A DNA stretch of 64,000 bases from an uncultured Eubacteriales bacterium (GCA_949293985.1 CASFFN010000016.1:1-64000), one strand, 5' to 3'; positions 24,181-33,498 are shown, counted from the first letter of the stretch. The notes: generated by a model not told the origin, from the sequence alone. Numbers and translations: made by a program.

Positions 24181-25464
24181 ATGGAGAAACAGAAATACGA
24201 CCATTTTCTTCGCATATTGGAGGAGGAGCTGGTGCCCGCCATGGGCTGCACCGAGCCAATCGCCGTGGCCTATGCGGCGGCGCTGGCAGCGGCGGAGCTG
24301 CCCGGACGGCCGGAGCGGGTGGAAATCCGCGTCAGCAGCAACATCATTAAAAATGTAAAAAGCGTCATCGTTCCCAACACCGACGGAATGCACGGTCTGG
24401 AAGCCGCTGCCGCCGCCGGTATCGTGGCAGGCGACCCCACCAACAAGCTGCTGGTCATCTCCCGGGTGACCCCCCAGCAGAAAAAGGAGATTGAAAGCTA
24501 CCTTCAGGAAGCCGCCTTTTCCGTGGAGGAATCCCAGACGGGAGAGGTGTTTGACATCTGCATCCGGCTGACGGCGGGAAACCACACCAGCCTTTGCCGC
24601 ATTGCCGGAGACCACACCAATGTGGTGCAGGTGTGCCGGGATGAAGAGGTACGGTACGAAAAGGGCCTCCAAAAGCCCCGGATAGAGCAGCAGGCGGCCG
24701 AAATGGAGATTGCGGACATCGTGGCCTTTGCGGACCTGGTGGAGATTTCCCAGGTGGCCCCCATTCTGGACCGGCAGATCACCTGCAACATGGACATCGC
24801 CCAGGAGGGTCTTACCCGGAACTATGGGGCGAGAATCGGCCAGGTGCTGCTGGCCTGCCGGGAACCCTCCGTGTATACCAAGGCCAAGGCCTATGCGGCG
24901 GCGGCCTCCGACGCCCGGATGGGCGGCTGCGAAAAGCCGGTGGTCATCAACTCCGGCTCCGGCAACCAGGGCATCACCGCCTCCGTGCCGGTGATTGTCT
25001 ACGCCCGGGAGCTGGGCCTGCCCCAGGAGAAGCTGTATCGGGCTTTGGTGGTGTCCAACCTTACCACCATCCACTTAAAGCAGGGCATTGGCCCGCTGTC
25101 CGCCTACTGCGGAGCCATCAGCGCCGGCTGCGGCGCTGCCGCCGGTATCACGTACCTCTTAGGGGGCGGCTATGAGCAGGTGGCCCATACGGTGGTCAAC
25201 GCCATCGCCATCAACTCCGGCGTTATCTGCGACGGCGCCAAGGCCAGCTGCGCCGCCAAGATCGCCTCTGCCGTGGAGGCGGGACTCTTAGGCATGGAGA
25301 TGTACCGCCAGGGCAGCGAATTCCTGGGCGGCGACGGCATTGTGAGCAAAGGGGTGGAGAGCACCATCCGCAATGTCTACCGCCTGGCCTCCCAGGGAAT
25401 GCGGCTGACCGACACGGAAATCATCCATATCATGCTCTCCGACCAGCAAAACCGCTGTTCCTAA
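24181..25464 (+). CDS. cyuA: L-cysteine desulfidase (CyuA / UPF0597 family)
   Basis: A 427-residue cytoplasmic iron-sulfur enzyme that breaks L-cysteine into pyruvate, ammonia and sulfide. The family is related to the alpha chain of L-serine dehydratase. The N-terminal MGCTEPIAVAYA holds the first cluster cysteine; the central INSGSGNQGITASVPV and the later YCGAISAGCGAAAGITYLLGG hold the other conserved residues. Length is typical. It stands alone with its own promoter. Sulfide from it could feed the sulfhydrylase MetY encoded 15 kb away; this link is inference. Confidence 0.9.
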   Translation: MEKQKYDHFLRILEEELVPAMGCTEPIAVAYAAALAAAELPGRPERVEIRVSSNIIKNVKSVIVPNTDGMHGLEAAAAAGIVAGDPTNKLLVISRVTPQQKKEIESYLQEAAFSVEESQTGEVFDICIRLTAGNHTSLCRIAGDHTNVVQVCRDEEVRYEKGLQKPRIEQQAAEMEIADIVAFADLVEISQVAPILDRQITCNMDIAQEGLTRNYGARIGQVLLACREPSVYTKAKAYAAAASDARMGGCEKPVVINSGSGNQGITASVPVIVYARELGLPQEKLYRALVVSNLTTIHLKQGIGPLSAYCGAISAGCGAAAGITYLLGGGYEQVAHTVVNAIAINSGVICDGAKASCAAKIASAVEAGLLGMEMYRQGSEFLGGDGIVSKGVESTIRNVYRLASQGMRLTDTEIIHIMLSDQQNRCS

Positions 25465-25765
25465 GTGGCGAGTCGCCACGGACAATGCGCACAGCAGCTT
25501 GCGATTCGTTACTTCCCTGACCCGCCCGGCATCGGCGGTGCAGCCAAAGGCTCCCCCGGGAGCCTTTTTTGCGCCAAAAAGCTCCCGCTTCCGGGGGAGT
25601 TGGCACGGTGTTCGTCATAATTTGACGGCTGGTACTTCCACAACGAGATGATATTGGGTGCAAAATCGGGACAAGCCAAAGGCGGCGTGCCGCCGCTGTC
25701 AATACGCACGGCAGCTTTCTGCGATTCATTACTTCCCTGACCCGCCCGGTATCGGCAGTGCACCC

Positions 25766-25930
25766 AAAGGCTCCCTTGTCAAAGGGAGCTGGCACGCCGG
25801 AGGCGTGACTGAGGGATTCACAGCAGGCACTTCCCCAAAAGCAGCAAACCAATGTGGAAAGGTACGCTCCCCATAGCTCCCGACCGGAGGGAGCTGTCAC
25901 CGCAGGTGACTGAGGGAGCAAGCGGGCGGT
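25766..25930. repeat. R2 palindromic repeat
   Basis: The unit reads GGCTCCCTTGTCAAAGGGAG, CTGGCACGCCGGAGGCGTGA, CAGCAGGCACTTCCCCAAAA, then AGCTCCCGACCGGAGGGAGCT and GTCACCGCAGGTGACTGAGG. It is nearly identical to the copy at 26308-26475. Confidence 0.85.
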
Positions 25931-26023
25931 GCAGTTCCGGTTTCATAATGGGGCGGTACTTGCTGGTGGTCATCGTCACCCGGTTAGAACCTTTTGATTT
26001 CTTCTTCAATCGGCTTTCTGCAA

Positions 26024-26287
26024 GCGCTTGCCAGCGGGGCCGTACTTTCTTGCTCCGGCAAGAAAGTACGCAAAGAAGCCGGCTTAAGGGGAAAACAACT
26101 CACTCCCGTTCGGTGTTCCCGTTCGGTGTTTTCCCCTTAAGAATCCCCCCTAACCATCGTTTGCTTGACCCTTCGCTTTGGCTCGGGTGCGGGGTTTCAG
26201 CTTTTGCCCCCGTTTTGGCTTGTGGGGTTTGGGGGCGTTTATTTCCCACGCTGTCGATTGAGAGCACGAAAAAGCCCGGTATCGCAC
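26024..26287. repeat. R4 repeat, copy 1
   Basis: A 264-bp unit starting GCGCTTGCCAGCGGGGCC. It has a strong hairpin GTACTTTCTTGC/GCAAGAAAGTAC, then CTTAAGGGGAAAAC..GTTTTCCCCTTAAG as a second stem, and ends CCCACGCTGTCGATTGAGAG before AAGCCCGGTATCGCAC. Copy 2 at 26617-26867 is the same unit; GTTCGGTGTTCCC is doubled here. Confidence 0.85.
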
Positions 26288-26307
26288 AATGAAACGATAC
26301 CGGGCAC

Positions 26308-26475
26308 AAAAAGGCTCCCTTGCCAATGGGAGCTGGCACGCCGGAGGCGTGACTGAGGGATTCCACAGCAGGCACTTCCCCAAAAGCAGCAAACCAATGT
26401 GGAAAGGTACGCTCCCCATAGCTCCCTCCGGGAGGGAGCTGTCACCGCAGGTGACTGAGGGAGCCAGCGGGCGGT
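26308..26475. repeat. R2 palindromic repeat
   Basis: Same hairpin order as the copy at 25766, ending AGCTCCCTCCGGGAGGGAGCT, GTCACCGCAGGTGACTGAGG and GAGCCAGCGGGCGGT. It abuts R4 copy 1. Confidence 0.85.
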
Positions 26476-26540
26476 ATGGTTGTGGTTTGCTTGGGGGTGG
26501 TACTTGATAGAGATTATCGACGCCCCAACTTCCACCGCAG

Positions 26541-26600
26541 TAACGATACCGGGCGGGTCAGGGAAGTGACGACCTGCATCAGCTACCAAGCGAGATTGAC
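26541..26600. repeat. R3 repeat
   Basis: TAACGATACCGGGCGGGTCA and GGGAAGTGACGACCTGCATC match the R3 unit, here followed directly by R4 copy 2. Confidence 0.7.
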
Positions 26601-26616
26601 ACCGGAGGCACTCCGG

Positions 26617-26867
26617 GCGCTTGCCAGCGGGGCCGTACTTTCTTGCCCCGGCAAGAAAGTACGGAAAGTTGTCCGGCTTAAGGGGAAAACAACTCACTCC
26701 CGTTCGGTGTTTTCCCCTTAAGGATCCCCCCTAACCATCGTTTGCTTGACCCTTCGCTTAGGCTCGGGTGGTGGGTTTTAGCCTCTGCACCCGTTTGGGT
26801 TTGTGGGATTTGGGGTGCCTTGTTCCCACGCTGTCGATTGAAAGTCTGATAAAGCCCGGTATCGCAC
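26617..26867. repeat. R4 repeat, copy 2
   Basis: Second R4 unit in the same orientation as copy 1, about 590 bp downstream, with the same two hairpins and the same CCCACGCTGTCGATTGAAAG end. An R3 unit follows at 26873-26941. Confidence 0.85.
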
Positions 26868-26981
26868 CATAGAACGATACCGGGCGGGTTGGGGAAGTAA
26901 CAAGTAGCAGAAAGCCACCGTGCGAAATTGCCTCCGGGGCACCCCGGCGTGAGAATTGGTATTCCCTTTTTTCGGCTTTTG

Positions 26982-26990
26982 TGGTAGAAT
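26982..26990 (+). promoter_or_regulatory. Extended -10 promoter of the dap operon
   Basis: TGGTAGAAT (extended -10, TAGAAT at 26985-26990) lies 40 bp before the dapA start, directly after the repeat block. No good -35 was found, and the leader is too short for a lysine riboswitch. Confidence 0.5.
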
Positions 26991-27030
26991 AGCCACAGAA
27001 GAAGTGCCATATCCCTTGAAGGAGGCTTTT

Positions 27031-27918
27031 ATGAAAGAATGTGTGTTCCGGGGTATTGCCACCGCGATGGTGACCCCCATGACCGGCACCGGCGTGGACT
27101 ATGAGGCGCTGGGGCGGTTTATTGAGTTTCAGATTGATTCCGGGGTGAACGCCCTGGTGGCGGTGGGCACCACCGGAGAAAGCGCCACTCTCTCCCCCCG
27201 GGAGCGGAAGGAGGTCATCCGCTTCACGGTGGACCGTGTGGCCGGACGGGTACCGGTGATTGCCGGTACCGGCACCAACAATACAGAGCACGTGATTGAG
27301 TTCACCCACAGCGCCTGTGCCGATGGGGCCGACGCCGTGCTGGTGGTCACCCCCTACTACAACAAGGCCACCCAGAACGGCCTTTACACCCATTACAGCC
27401 TGATTGCCGACGCGTCGGAAAAGCCGGTCATCCTCTACAATGTCCCCTCCCGCACCGGCTGCAACCTGCTGCCGGATACGGTGGCAAGACTGGCAGAGCA
27501 CCCCAACATCGCCGCCATCAAGGAGGCCAGCGGCAGCATGGCTCAGGTGGTGGAGCTGATTTCCAAGTGCGGCGACAAGATTACGGTCTACTCCGGTGAG
27601 GATGGCATCACCATCCCCATGATGGCCATGGGCGGCCAGGGCTGCATCAGCGTGGCCTCCAACGTCGCCCCCCGGCTGATGGTGGAGATGACCCGGCGGT
27701 TCTTCCAGGGGGATGTGGCGGGGGCCGCCAAGCTTCAGTGCCAGCTGCTGCCCCTCATGAACGCATTGTTCAGCGAGGTCAACCCCATCCCCGCCAAGGC
27801 GGCGGTGTCCGCCCTGGGCTTCGGGGAGGACCGGGTGCGGCTGCCCCTGACTCCCATGGAGCCTGCCCACCGGGAGGTTCTCTACGCCCGGATGAAGGAA
27901 CTGGGGGTGCTTGCATGA
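27031..27918 (+). CDS. dapA: 4-hydroxy-tetrahydrodipicolinate synthase
   Basis: A 295-residue TIM-barrel enzyme that condenses pyruvate and aspartate semialdehyde, the first committed step to diaminopimelate and lysine. Visible marks are VGTTGESATLS, YNVPSRTGCNLLP with the catalytic tyrosine, and AAIKEASGS with Schiff-base lysine K164. The ATG at 27031 follows AAGGAGG; an in-frame reading from 26956 was rejected. Its stop overlaps dapB by 4 bp (ATGA). Confidence 0.95.
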   Translation: MKECVFRGIATAMVTPMTGTGVDYEALGRFIEFQIDSGVNALVAVGTTGESATLSPRERKEVIRFTVDRVAGRVPVIAGTGTNNTEHVIEFTHSACADGADAVLVVTPYYNKATQNGLYTHYSLIADASEKPVILYNVPSRTGCNLLPDTVARLAEHPNIAAIKEASGSMAQVVELISKCGDKITVYSGEDGITIPMMAMGGQGCISVASNVAPRLMVEMTRRFFQGDVAGAAKLQCQLLPLMNALFSEVNPIPAKAAVSALGFGEDRVRLPLTPMEPAHREVLYARMKELGVLA

Positions 27919-28658
27919 GAACGGTAATCTGGGGCGCCAATGGCGCCATGGGGCAGCTGCTCCAGAAGGCTTTGGGGCAGGAGGTTTCCGGCCTTGTGAG
28001 CCTGGACGGGGAAAACGGGGTAGCAAGAAACGCTCAGGAGCTTCCCGACTTAAAGCCCGAGGCGGTCATCGACTTTTCCCACCATAGCTCTGTTGCGGAT
28101 GTGACGGCCTACGCCGTTTCCCAGGGCTGCCCCCTGGTCATCGGCACCACGGGACACACACCGGAGGAGCAGGCACTCATTTTTGAGGCCGCCAAAAAAA
28201 TCCCGGTGTTTTACTCCCACAATATGAGCCTTGGCATTGCGGTGCTGTGCCGGATTGCCAAGGAAGCCGCCGCCTGTTTCCCGGAGGCGGACATTGAAAT
28301 TCTGGAAATCCACCACAACCGGAAGGTGGATGCCCCCAGCGGCACCGCTCATATGCTCTTTCAGGCCTTGCAGGAAGTCCGCCCGGAGGCGGTGGAGGCC
28401 TGCGGCCGGGCCGGAGAGGGCAAGCGGCAGAAAAACGAAATCGGCATCGCCTCTTTGCGGATGGGCAATGTGGTAGGCGTTCACGAGGTGCACATCTGCA
28501 CCCCCAGCCAGACCCTGACCCTGCGCCACGAGGCGGCGAACCGGGGGATGTTTGCCGACGGTGCGGTGGAAGCCGCCCGGTTCTTGCAGGGAAAGGCCCC
28601 GGGGCTTTACACCATGCAAGACTTCTTGGGAGGTAAGCCATGGAATGCTGGCATATGA
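27915..28658 (+). CDS. dapB: 4-hydroxy-tetrahydrodipicolinate reductase
   Basis: A 247-residue NAD(P)H-dependent enzyme, the second step of the DAP pathway. It has the N-terminal nucleotide-binding GANGAMGQLLQ, then VIGTTGHTPEE and the family signature EIHHNRKVDAPSGTA. It is coupled to dapA by the ATGA overlap, so the true start is 27915, and it overlaps dapF by 19 bp at its end. Confidence 0.95.
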   Translation: MRTVIWGANGAMGQLLQKALGQEVSGLVSLDGENGVARNAQELPDLKPEAVIDFSHHSSVADVTAYAVSQGCPLVIGTTGHTPEEQALIFEAAKKIPVFYSHNMSLGIAVLCRIAKEAAACFPEADIEILEIHHNRKVDAPSGTAHMLFQALQEVRPEAVEACGRAGEGKRQKNEIGIASLRMGNVVGVHEVHICTPSQTLTLRHEAANRGMFADGAVEAARFLQGKAPGLYTMQDFLGGKPWNAGI

Positions 28659-29416
28659 GCGGCGCAGGCAACGACTTTATGGTGGTGGACAGCCGGGGAC
28701 AGGCCCTGGACTATGCCACTTTGGCGGTGCAGCTGTGCAAAAAAACCGGGGCGGACGGCTTTATGGCGGTGGACACCTCGGACAAGGCGGATTTTCGCCT
28801 GCATTTTTACAATTCCGACGGCTCCCGGGGGGAGATGTGCGGAAACGGCAGCCGGTGCGTCTGCCGGTTTGCCTATGAAAAGGGCATCGCCCCGGAATCC
28901 ATGTCGGTGGAGACCGACGCCGGCATCGTCTACGGCTGGCGGCTGGGAGAGGAACAGTACCGGGTGCAGCTGAACAATCCCGGCGTACTGGACCTGCGCC
29001 GGAAGCCGGGGGTCAGCTATGTGGAGCTGGGCTGTCCCGGTGTGCCCCACGGGGTGGTGGAGGTTCCCGGCTTTACCTGGGAGGACAAAGAGGGCCTGAA
29101 ACCCCGGGCGGAGGCGCTTCGCCATGACCCGGCCTTCCCCAAGGGGGCAAACATCAACCTGTACACCTTTTTGGGGGAGAATACCGTGCGGGTGCTGACC
29201 TTTGAGCGGGGCGTGGAGGACTACACCCTGGCCTGCGGCACCGGCTGCGGCTCCGTGGCGGTGACCCTGTGGGTACAGGGGCGGCTTCCCGGAGGACGCC
29301 TTTTGGCGGAAAACCAGGGGGGAATCTTACAGGTGACGGTGGAAGGCGATGCCGGAAAGGTATCCCGGCTGCTGCTGGAAGGCCCTGCCCAGGTGGTGAA
29401 AGTTTACAAAATCTGA
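28640..29416 (+). CDS. dapF: Diaminopimelate epimerase
   Basis: A 258-residue cofactor-free racemase that converts LL- to meso-diaminopimelate, used for lysine and peptidoglycan. The two catalytic cysteines are C67 in GEMCGNGSRC and C199 in LACGTGCGS. The N-terminal SGAGNDFMVVD is typical. It is the last gene of dapA-dapB-dapF and starts inside the end of dapB. A strong terminator follows at once. Confidence 0.94.
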   Translation: MECWHMSGAGNDFMVVDSRGQALDYATLAVQLCKKTGADGFMAVDTSDKADFRLHFYNSDGSRGEMCGNGSRCVCRFAYEKGIAPESMSVETDAGIVYGWRLGEEQYRVQLNNPGVLDLRRKPGVSYVELGCPGVPHGVVEVPGFTWEDKEGLKPRAEALRHDPAFPKGANINLYTFLGENTVRVLTFERGVEDYTLACGTGCGSVAVTLWVQGRLPGGRLLAENQGGILQVTVEGDAGKVSRLLLEGPAQVVKVYKI

Positions 29417-29417
29417 T

Positions 29418-29463
29418 AAAAGGGCTGTCTTTCGGATGGGCAAAATCCGAAAGACAGCCTTTT
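29418..29463 (+). terminator. Terminator of the dap operon
   Basis: An almost perfect 19-bp stem starts GGCTGTCTTTCGGAT and returns ATCCGAAAGACAGCC, flanked by AAAA and TTTT, with a 7-base loop. It directly follows the dapF stop. Confidence 0.9.
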
Positions 29464-29546
29464 CCATGATAAGGCATAAGGTTTTGTAAGATATGCCCAA
29501 AAACCCGATTCACAATTTGGATAAATCGGAAAATTTACCGGGAATA

Positions 29547-29575
29547 TTGCATTTGATTACCGGTTGACTTATAAT
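29547..29575 (+). promoter_or_regulatory. Promoter of the large surface-protein gene
   Basis: -35 TTGCAT (29547-29552), a 17-bp spacer and -10 TATAAT (29570-29575). The start codon is 87 bp further, leaving a modest leader that contains TACCCGCAAGATACCGCGGG, a small hairpin. Confidence 0.72.
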
Positions 29576-29662
29576 TCAAGTGGTGACAGTTTGCCGCCGC
29601 GAAAACATTTTACCCGCAAGATACCGCGGGCAAACACCCCAAGAAGGAAAGGAAGGAAAAAA

Positions 29663-32600
29663 ATGAAAAAGCACAAGCGAATGCTGTCCCTGCTTTGCGC
29701 CATTGTCCTGGTAGTCACCCTGCTGGCTCCCACCGCTCTGGCCTTACAGGGACCGGATGTGTCTGTGCCGGATGACTACGATTTGATTTATTTCGTAGAC
29801 TGCGGCGCTGCCGCGTTCCCGACTGACATTCAAACTCTGTTGGCGGAACACACCGACACGGTGAAGAATGCCAATACCCCGGATCAGGCCTATGACGGCA
29901 CCTGGGGCTACACCAACGCCACGGATGATCTGGAGGTGCGCAACTCCGATTCCGATGACATTTATCAATCCATCCGGAATTTCAAAAGCGGGAAAAACGG
30001 ACAAACCCTGGAATACAAATTCGCCGGTGACGCCGGAGAATACCGGGTGTTTGTAGGTCTGTACGATATTTGGCACGATTCCAACGGAGGGGCTCGTCAG
30101 GCCAGCGTTTCCGTGAATGACGGCGACCCGCAGAGCCTGACCTACGGCTCCGACGCCCATCTGCTGACCTTCGACGCGACCGTCGCCGACGGCAATGGGC
30201 TGAGCGTAAAGGTCGTCCCCACCAATACTGCCGCGGGCGATCAAGGCGATGTGCTGGTCAGCTTCATCATGGTGACCAAGAAGGCCCAGGAGCCGGAGGA
30301 GCCCCAGAGGCCGGAAGCCCCCACTGCCGGCACCTCCATTTGGGGCAAGGGCGGCGAAAATTGGAAGCTGGACATCGTCAGCACCTGCACCAATCCGGAC
30401 GCGGCCCATAAGGGCGGCAACTCCGATACGGAACATAAGAACTTCATCTCCGGCAAATACTTTGCCTTCGGGGAGATGCGCCTGAACAACGGGGTGTGGG
30501 AGGTGTCCGCGGAATTCGACGCCATGGATTATCTGGATCTGAAATTCGGCGCGCCCCACGCCGCCCAGAATGTCTCTTTGACCCTGGAGTATGTGAATAA
30601 CAAGTGGTGCATCAAGACCGATGAGGAAAAGGCTGTCATCAACCTGGAAGGCGCCTGCGCCCTTTCCGGCCCCGAGGCTCCCGTGCTGGGCGAAAACCTG
30701 GACGTATGGGTGCAGATATATTCCGGTGAATATGAACCGAAACGGGGATCCCAGATTGACGAATATATCAGCGAGTATGGTTCTTCTGTAACTTTTGGAA
30801 ATATTGGAAAAACAGGAGAACAATGGACCTGCGATATGACCGTGGTTGGTTATACCGAAGATCCGAACCTGAGCGATAACTGTTACCTGAACCAAAATAT
30901 GCCGGAGGGCTATGAAGTAGACCCCTATGAGCTGGATATGGATGGGAATGCCGAAAAGACTGTAACGCTGACCTACAATCAGGAAAACGGAATGTGGGAA
31001 TGCCCGGCAATTCCATTGAAACATACATCCGGCGGACCTGGCTCCAGCAGTAAAGTGAAGTACGGCGTATCCTTCAAGATTAAGAACACGACAGAAGAAG
31101 AAGGCGTACCGGCACTTCCTGTAGAGAATCTGGTTCACAACGGAGGATTCTGGGTAAGCCTTTATGTTTACGCAGAAGAAACAGGCTATGAAGAGGTGTA
31201 CACCCAGGTATATGACGGAACGCAGGATTATGTTCATTTCAGCGCCCCTGTAGAAGGAGGAATTCTGGGTACCTATGTCACAACCGCTACAGTAAACGGA
31301 AACGATGTATTAGCGGCTTCCGGTCTGAAAGGTTACGAGTTGGCAGACAGAACGCCCAGCAAGGACAATGACCTGGTTTTCGATTGGGATAGTATGACCT
31401 GGACAGCCGAGACTATGATTCCTTACTTTGACCAGCCTGACAGTACAATCGCCAAGCGGGGGCTGGCATTCAAGGTTCGCCCGGTTGAGGACCCCGCGCC
31501 TCCCCTGCCTGTACCCGGTGAAACCACTCTGTATTTCGCCGACGGCCAGTGGACAAGCGTGACCTACACCTGCACCAACGAAAACGCGGTCCATAAGCCT
31601 GCCAATACCAAGACCAGAAATCTGCTGTCCATCTCCAGACAGTATCTGAAGGCCGTGGGGGATGCGCAGCAGGATGAAAACGGCCTGTGGACCTGCCAGG
31701 TGACCTTAGACGCCGCCGCCATGCTCTCCGGCTCCAGCGTCTTTGATATGGTCCACACCGGCAATGACCTGGTGCTGACCGCCGTATACAACGAAGAGAA
31801 GAGCCGCTGGGAGCTGCCTGCGGAAGCCCTGGATGTGACCGGCACCTGCACCCAGAACGGCCCCGAGGCTCCCAACAACAAAAACTGCACCGACTTCTAT
31901 GTCACCGTCTACGGCCATCAGCCCCAGGTAGACGATACCGTGCATAACCTCATCCTCAGCAGCTTACGCTGGGATTTGTGCGTCGACGATTTGGTGAGCA
32001 TCACCTTCACCCAGCCTGTGAAAAATGGAGACGGCGTGTGGACCTGCGAAGCCACCGTCGCGGCTGAGGCCTGGGTGGAAGATGTCTATCAGGATTTTCT
32101 CTCCGGCAACTACCGCCGGGACAACACCGACCCTACCACCAAGACCGTTACCTTGACCTTCAACCAGACCTCCGGCAAGTGGGTAGCGGAATCCGACGGC
32201 GTAATCTATGGCTACCCCAATCATGAGGAGACCCAGAACGGCGTGGCTTTCCGTCTGGTAAAGCAGTACACCGTCACCTATGTCCCCGGCCGTGACCTGG
32301 CCTTTAAGATTCCCGAGGGCGAGGATGTGCCCGGCGGCGTCTTCGACAAGGGCGCTGAGGTGCAGCTGCCCCAGACCACTACCTTCGTCACCGAAAACGG
32401 CGTGTTCGCCGGCTGGATTGCCAAAGTAAAGAACGGCACCCAGAGCACTACTTATTTCTACCCCCTCGGCACCGAAACCATGACCATGTTCGGCAAGGAT
32501 GTGGAGCTGGAAGCCTACTGGATGGATGTAGAGCTGGATGTGGCTTCCATCCCCTATGATGGGAGCCTGACCGTAAAGGACTACACCTTCGGGGATTCCG

Positions 32601-33454
32601 CCGATTTCGTCATCGACGGCGATTCCATTACGGTGCTCTACCGGGCACAGGTTCGGGGCAACAGCCAGTATCCCTACGCGCTGACCTGTGACGGCGCCCA
32701 GGCGGTGTATGACAGCCAGCTTACCGGCGCGATCGACAAGTACCAGACCAGCAAGTATGTGTACTTCACCGTCACCTACACCGCTGAGGAATTCCAGGAT
32801 TTGACCCAGCAGACCGTGACCCTGGGCAACGGCGCCTCCGCCTCCGTGAATGTGACCGTTACCGTAGAGCATACGGCGGAAGCCGTAGCCGCCGTAGCGC
32901 CTACCTGCACTAAAGACGGCTCCAAGGCCTACTGGCACTGCACCAGCTGCGGCAAGTACTTTGCCGATGAAGCCTGCACCCAGGAAATCCAGGATATCGA
33001 CACCTGGAAGGTGATTCCCGCCACCGGTCACGCCTACGGCGAACCGGCGTTCCTGTGGAACGCTGACGGCAAGACCTGCACCGTGACTTTCACCTGCGGC
33101 AACGACGAGATCCATGTGGAAGTTCTGAACGCCGAGGTCACCTCCGCCGTCAAGACCGCGCCCACCTGCACCGAAAAGGGCGTCACCGTCTACACCGCAA
33201 AGGTATCCTTCCAGGGCCAGGATTACACCGATACCCTGGAGCTGACGGACATCCCCGCTGCCGGACACCACTTTGAGGACGGCAATTGCACCGTCTGCGA
33301 CGAGAAGGATCCGGACTATGTGGAGCCCACCGACCCGGATGGCCCGGACCAGACCGGCGAGACCACCCCGTTGGCGCTGCTGGTAAGCCTGCTGCTGATT
33401 TCCGCAGCCTGCGTGACCGCAGTAATTGCCAAGAGCCGGAAGGTTCGCTTCTAA
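29663..33454 (+). CDS. Large secreted, membrane-anchored repeat protein
   Basis: 1263 residues, function unknown. A signal peptide (MKKHKRMLSLLCAIVLVVTL, cleavage near ALA at 26-28) starts it. About residues 220-620 and 620-860 hold two related long modules built on similar openings (TSIWGKGGENWKLD, TTLYFADGQWTSVTY) with repeated WTCxxTV and TVTLTxNQxxGxWxx strands. An InlB B-repeat-like segment (YTVTYVPG..FAGWI) is near 868-950. Two GH-terminated motifs of the CTSCGKYF and GHHFEDGNC type follow. A C-terminal membrane helix and basic tail (AKSRKVRF) anchor it; there is no LPXTG. The part from about 30720 to 31480 is visibly more AT-rich than the rest. The start follows AAGGAAGG. Confidence 0.82.
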   Translation: MKKHKRMLSLLCAIVLVVTLLAPTALALQGPDVSVPDDYDLIYFVDCGAAAFPTDIQTLLAEHTDTVKNANTPDQAYDGTWGYTNATDDLEVRNSDSDDIYQSIRNFKSGKNGQTLEYKFAGDAGEYRVFVGLYDIWHDSNGGARQASVSVNDGDPQSLTYGSDAHLLTFDATVADGNGLSVKVVPTNTAAGDQGDVLVSFIMVTKKAQEPEEPQRPEAPTAGTSIWGKGGENWKLDIVSTCTNPDAAHKGGNSDTEHKNFISGKYFAFGEMRLNNGVWEVSAEFDAMDYLDLKFGAPHAAQNVSLTLEYVNNKWCIKTDEEKAVINLEGACALSGPEAPVLGENLDVWVQIYSGEYEPKRGSQIDEYISEYGSSVTFGNIGKTGEQWTCDMTVVGYTEDPNLSDNCYLNQNMPEGYEVDPYELDMDGNAEKTVTLTYNQENGMWECPAIPLKHTSGGPGSSSKVKYGVSFKIKNTTEEEGVPALPVENLVHNGGFWVSLYVYAEETGYEEVYTQVYDGTQDYVHFSAPVEGGILGTYVTTATVNGNDVLAASGLKGYELADRTPSKDNDLVFDWDSMTWTAETMIPYFDQPDSTIAKRGLAFKVRPVEDPAPPLPVPGETTLYFADGQWTSVTYTCTNENAVHKPANTKTRNLLSISRQYLKAVGDAQQDENGLWTCQVTLDAAAMLSGSSVFDMVHTGNDLVLTAVYNEEKSRWELPAEALDVTGTCTQNGPEAPNNKNCTDFYVTVYGHQPQVDDTVHNLILSSLRWDLCVDDLVSITFTQPVKNGDGVWTCEATVAAEAWVEDVYQDFLSGNYRRDNTDPTTKTVTLTFNQTSGKWVAESDGVIYGYPNHEETQNGVAFRLVKQYTVTYVPGRDLAFKIPEGEDVPGGVFDKGAEVQLPQTTTFVTENGVFAGWIAKVKNGTQSTTYFYPLGTETMTMFGKDVELEAYWMDVELDVASIPYDGSLTVKDYTFGDSADFVIDGDSITVLYRAQVRGNSQYPYALTCDGAQAVYDSQLTGAIDKYQTSKYVYFTVTYTAEEFQDLTQQTVTLGNGASASVNVTVTVEHTAEAVAAVAPTCTKDGSKAYWHCTSCGKYFADEACTQEIQDIDTWKVIPATGHAYGEPAFLWNADGKTCTVTFTCGNDEIHVEVLNAEVTSAVKTAPTCTEKGVTVYTAKVSFQGQDYTDTLELTDIPAAGHHFEDGNCTVCDEKDPDYVEPTDPDGPDQTGETTPLALLVSLLLISAACVTAVIAKSRKVRF

Positions 33455-33467
33455 AACCCCATAGCAC

Positions 33468-33498
33468 AGAGGCAGGCACGGATCCCGTGCCTGCCTCT
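33468..33498. terminator. 31-bp perfect hairpin, first copy
   Basis: AGAGGCAGGCACGG, loop ATC, CCGTGCCTGCCTCT is a perfect 14-bp stem just after the surface-protein stop. An identical copy lies at 33712-33742. No T-run follows here, so as a terminator it is incomplete; the second copy is also without one. Confidence 0.6.

Larger units (their letters stand above)
25465..26980. repeat. Repeat-packed intergenic region (about 1.5 kb)
   Basis: No gene is supported here. The stretch is a patchwork of the R2, R3 and R4 palindromic units, listed separately where whole. R3 units also lie at about 25480-25545 and 25690-25760 (reversed). A partial R2-like unit, GGCTCCCCCGGGAGCC followed by AGCTCCCGCTTCCGGGGGAG, is at about 25548-25605. 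Many frames stay open across it only because the repeats are GC-rich. Confidence 0.8.

Noticed and set aside
25465..26980. Possible CRISPR array
   Set aside because: The repeats are palindromic, of different lengths and irregular spacing, and no cas gene is near. They are dispersed repeat units.
26991..27030. Lysine riboswitch upstream of dapA
   Set aside because: The inferred leader is about 30 nt, and the DNA upstream is repeat sequence without the riboswitch core.
31964..33271. 435-codon minus-strand frame opposite the surface-protein gene
   Set aside because: Low-complexity Gly/Val/His composition, no start signal; the plus-strand protein has a signal peptide and domains.
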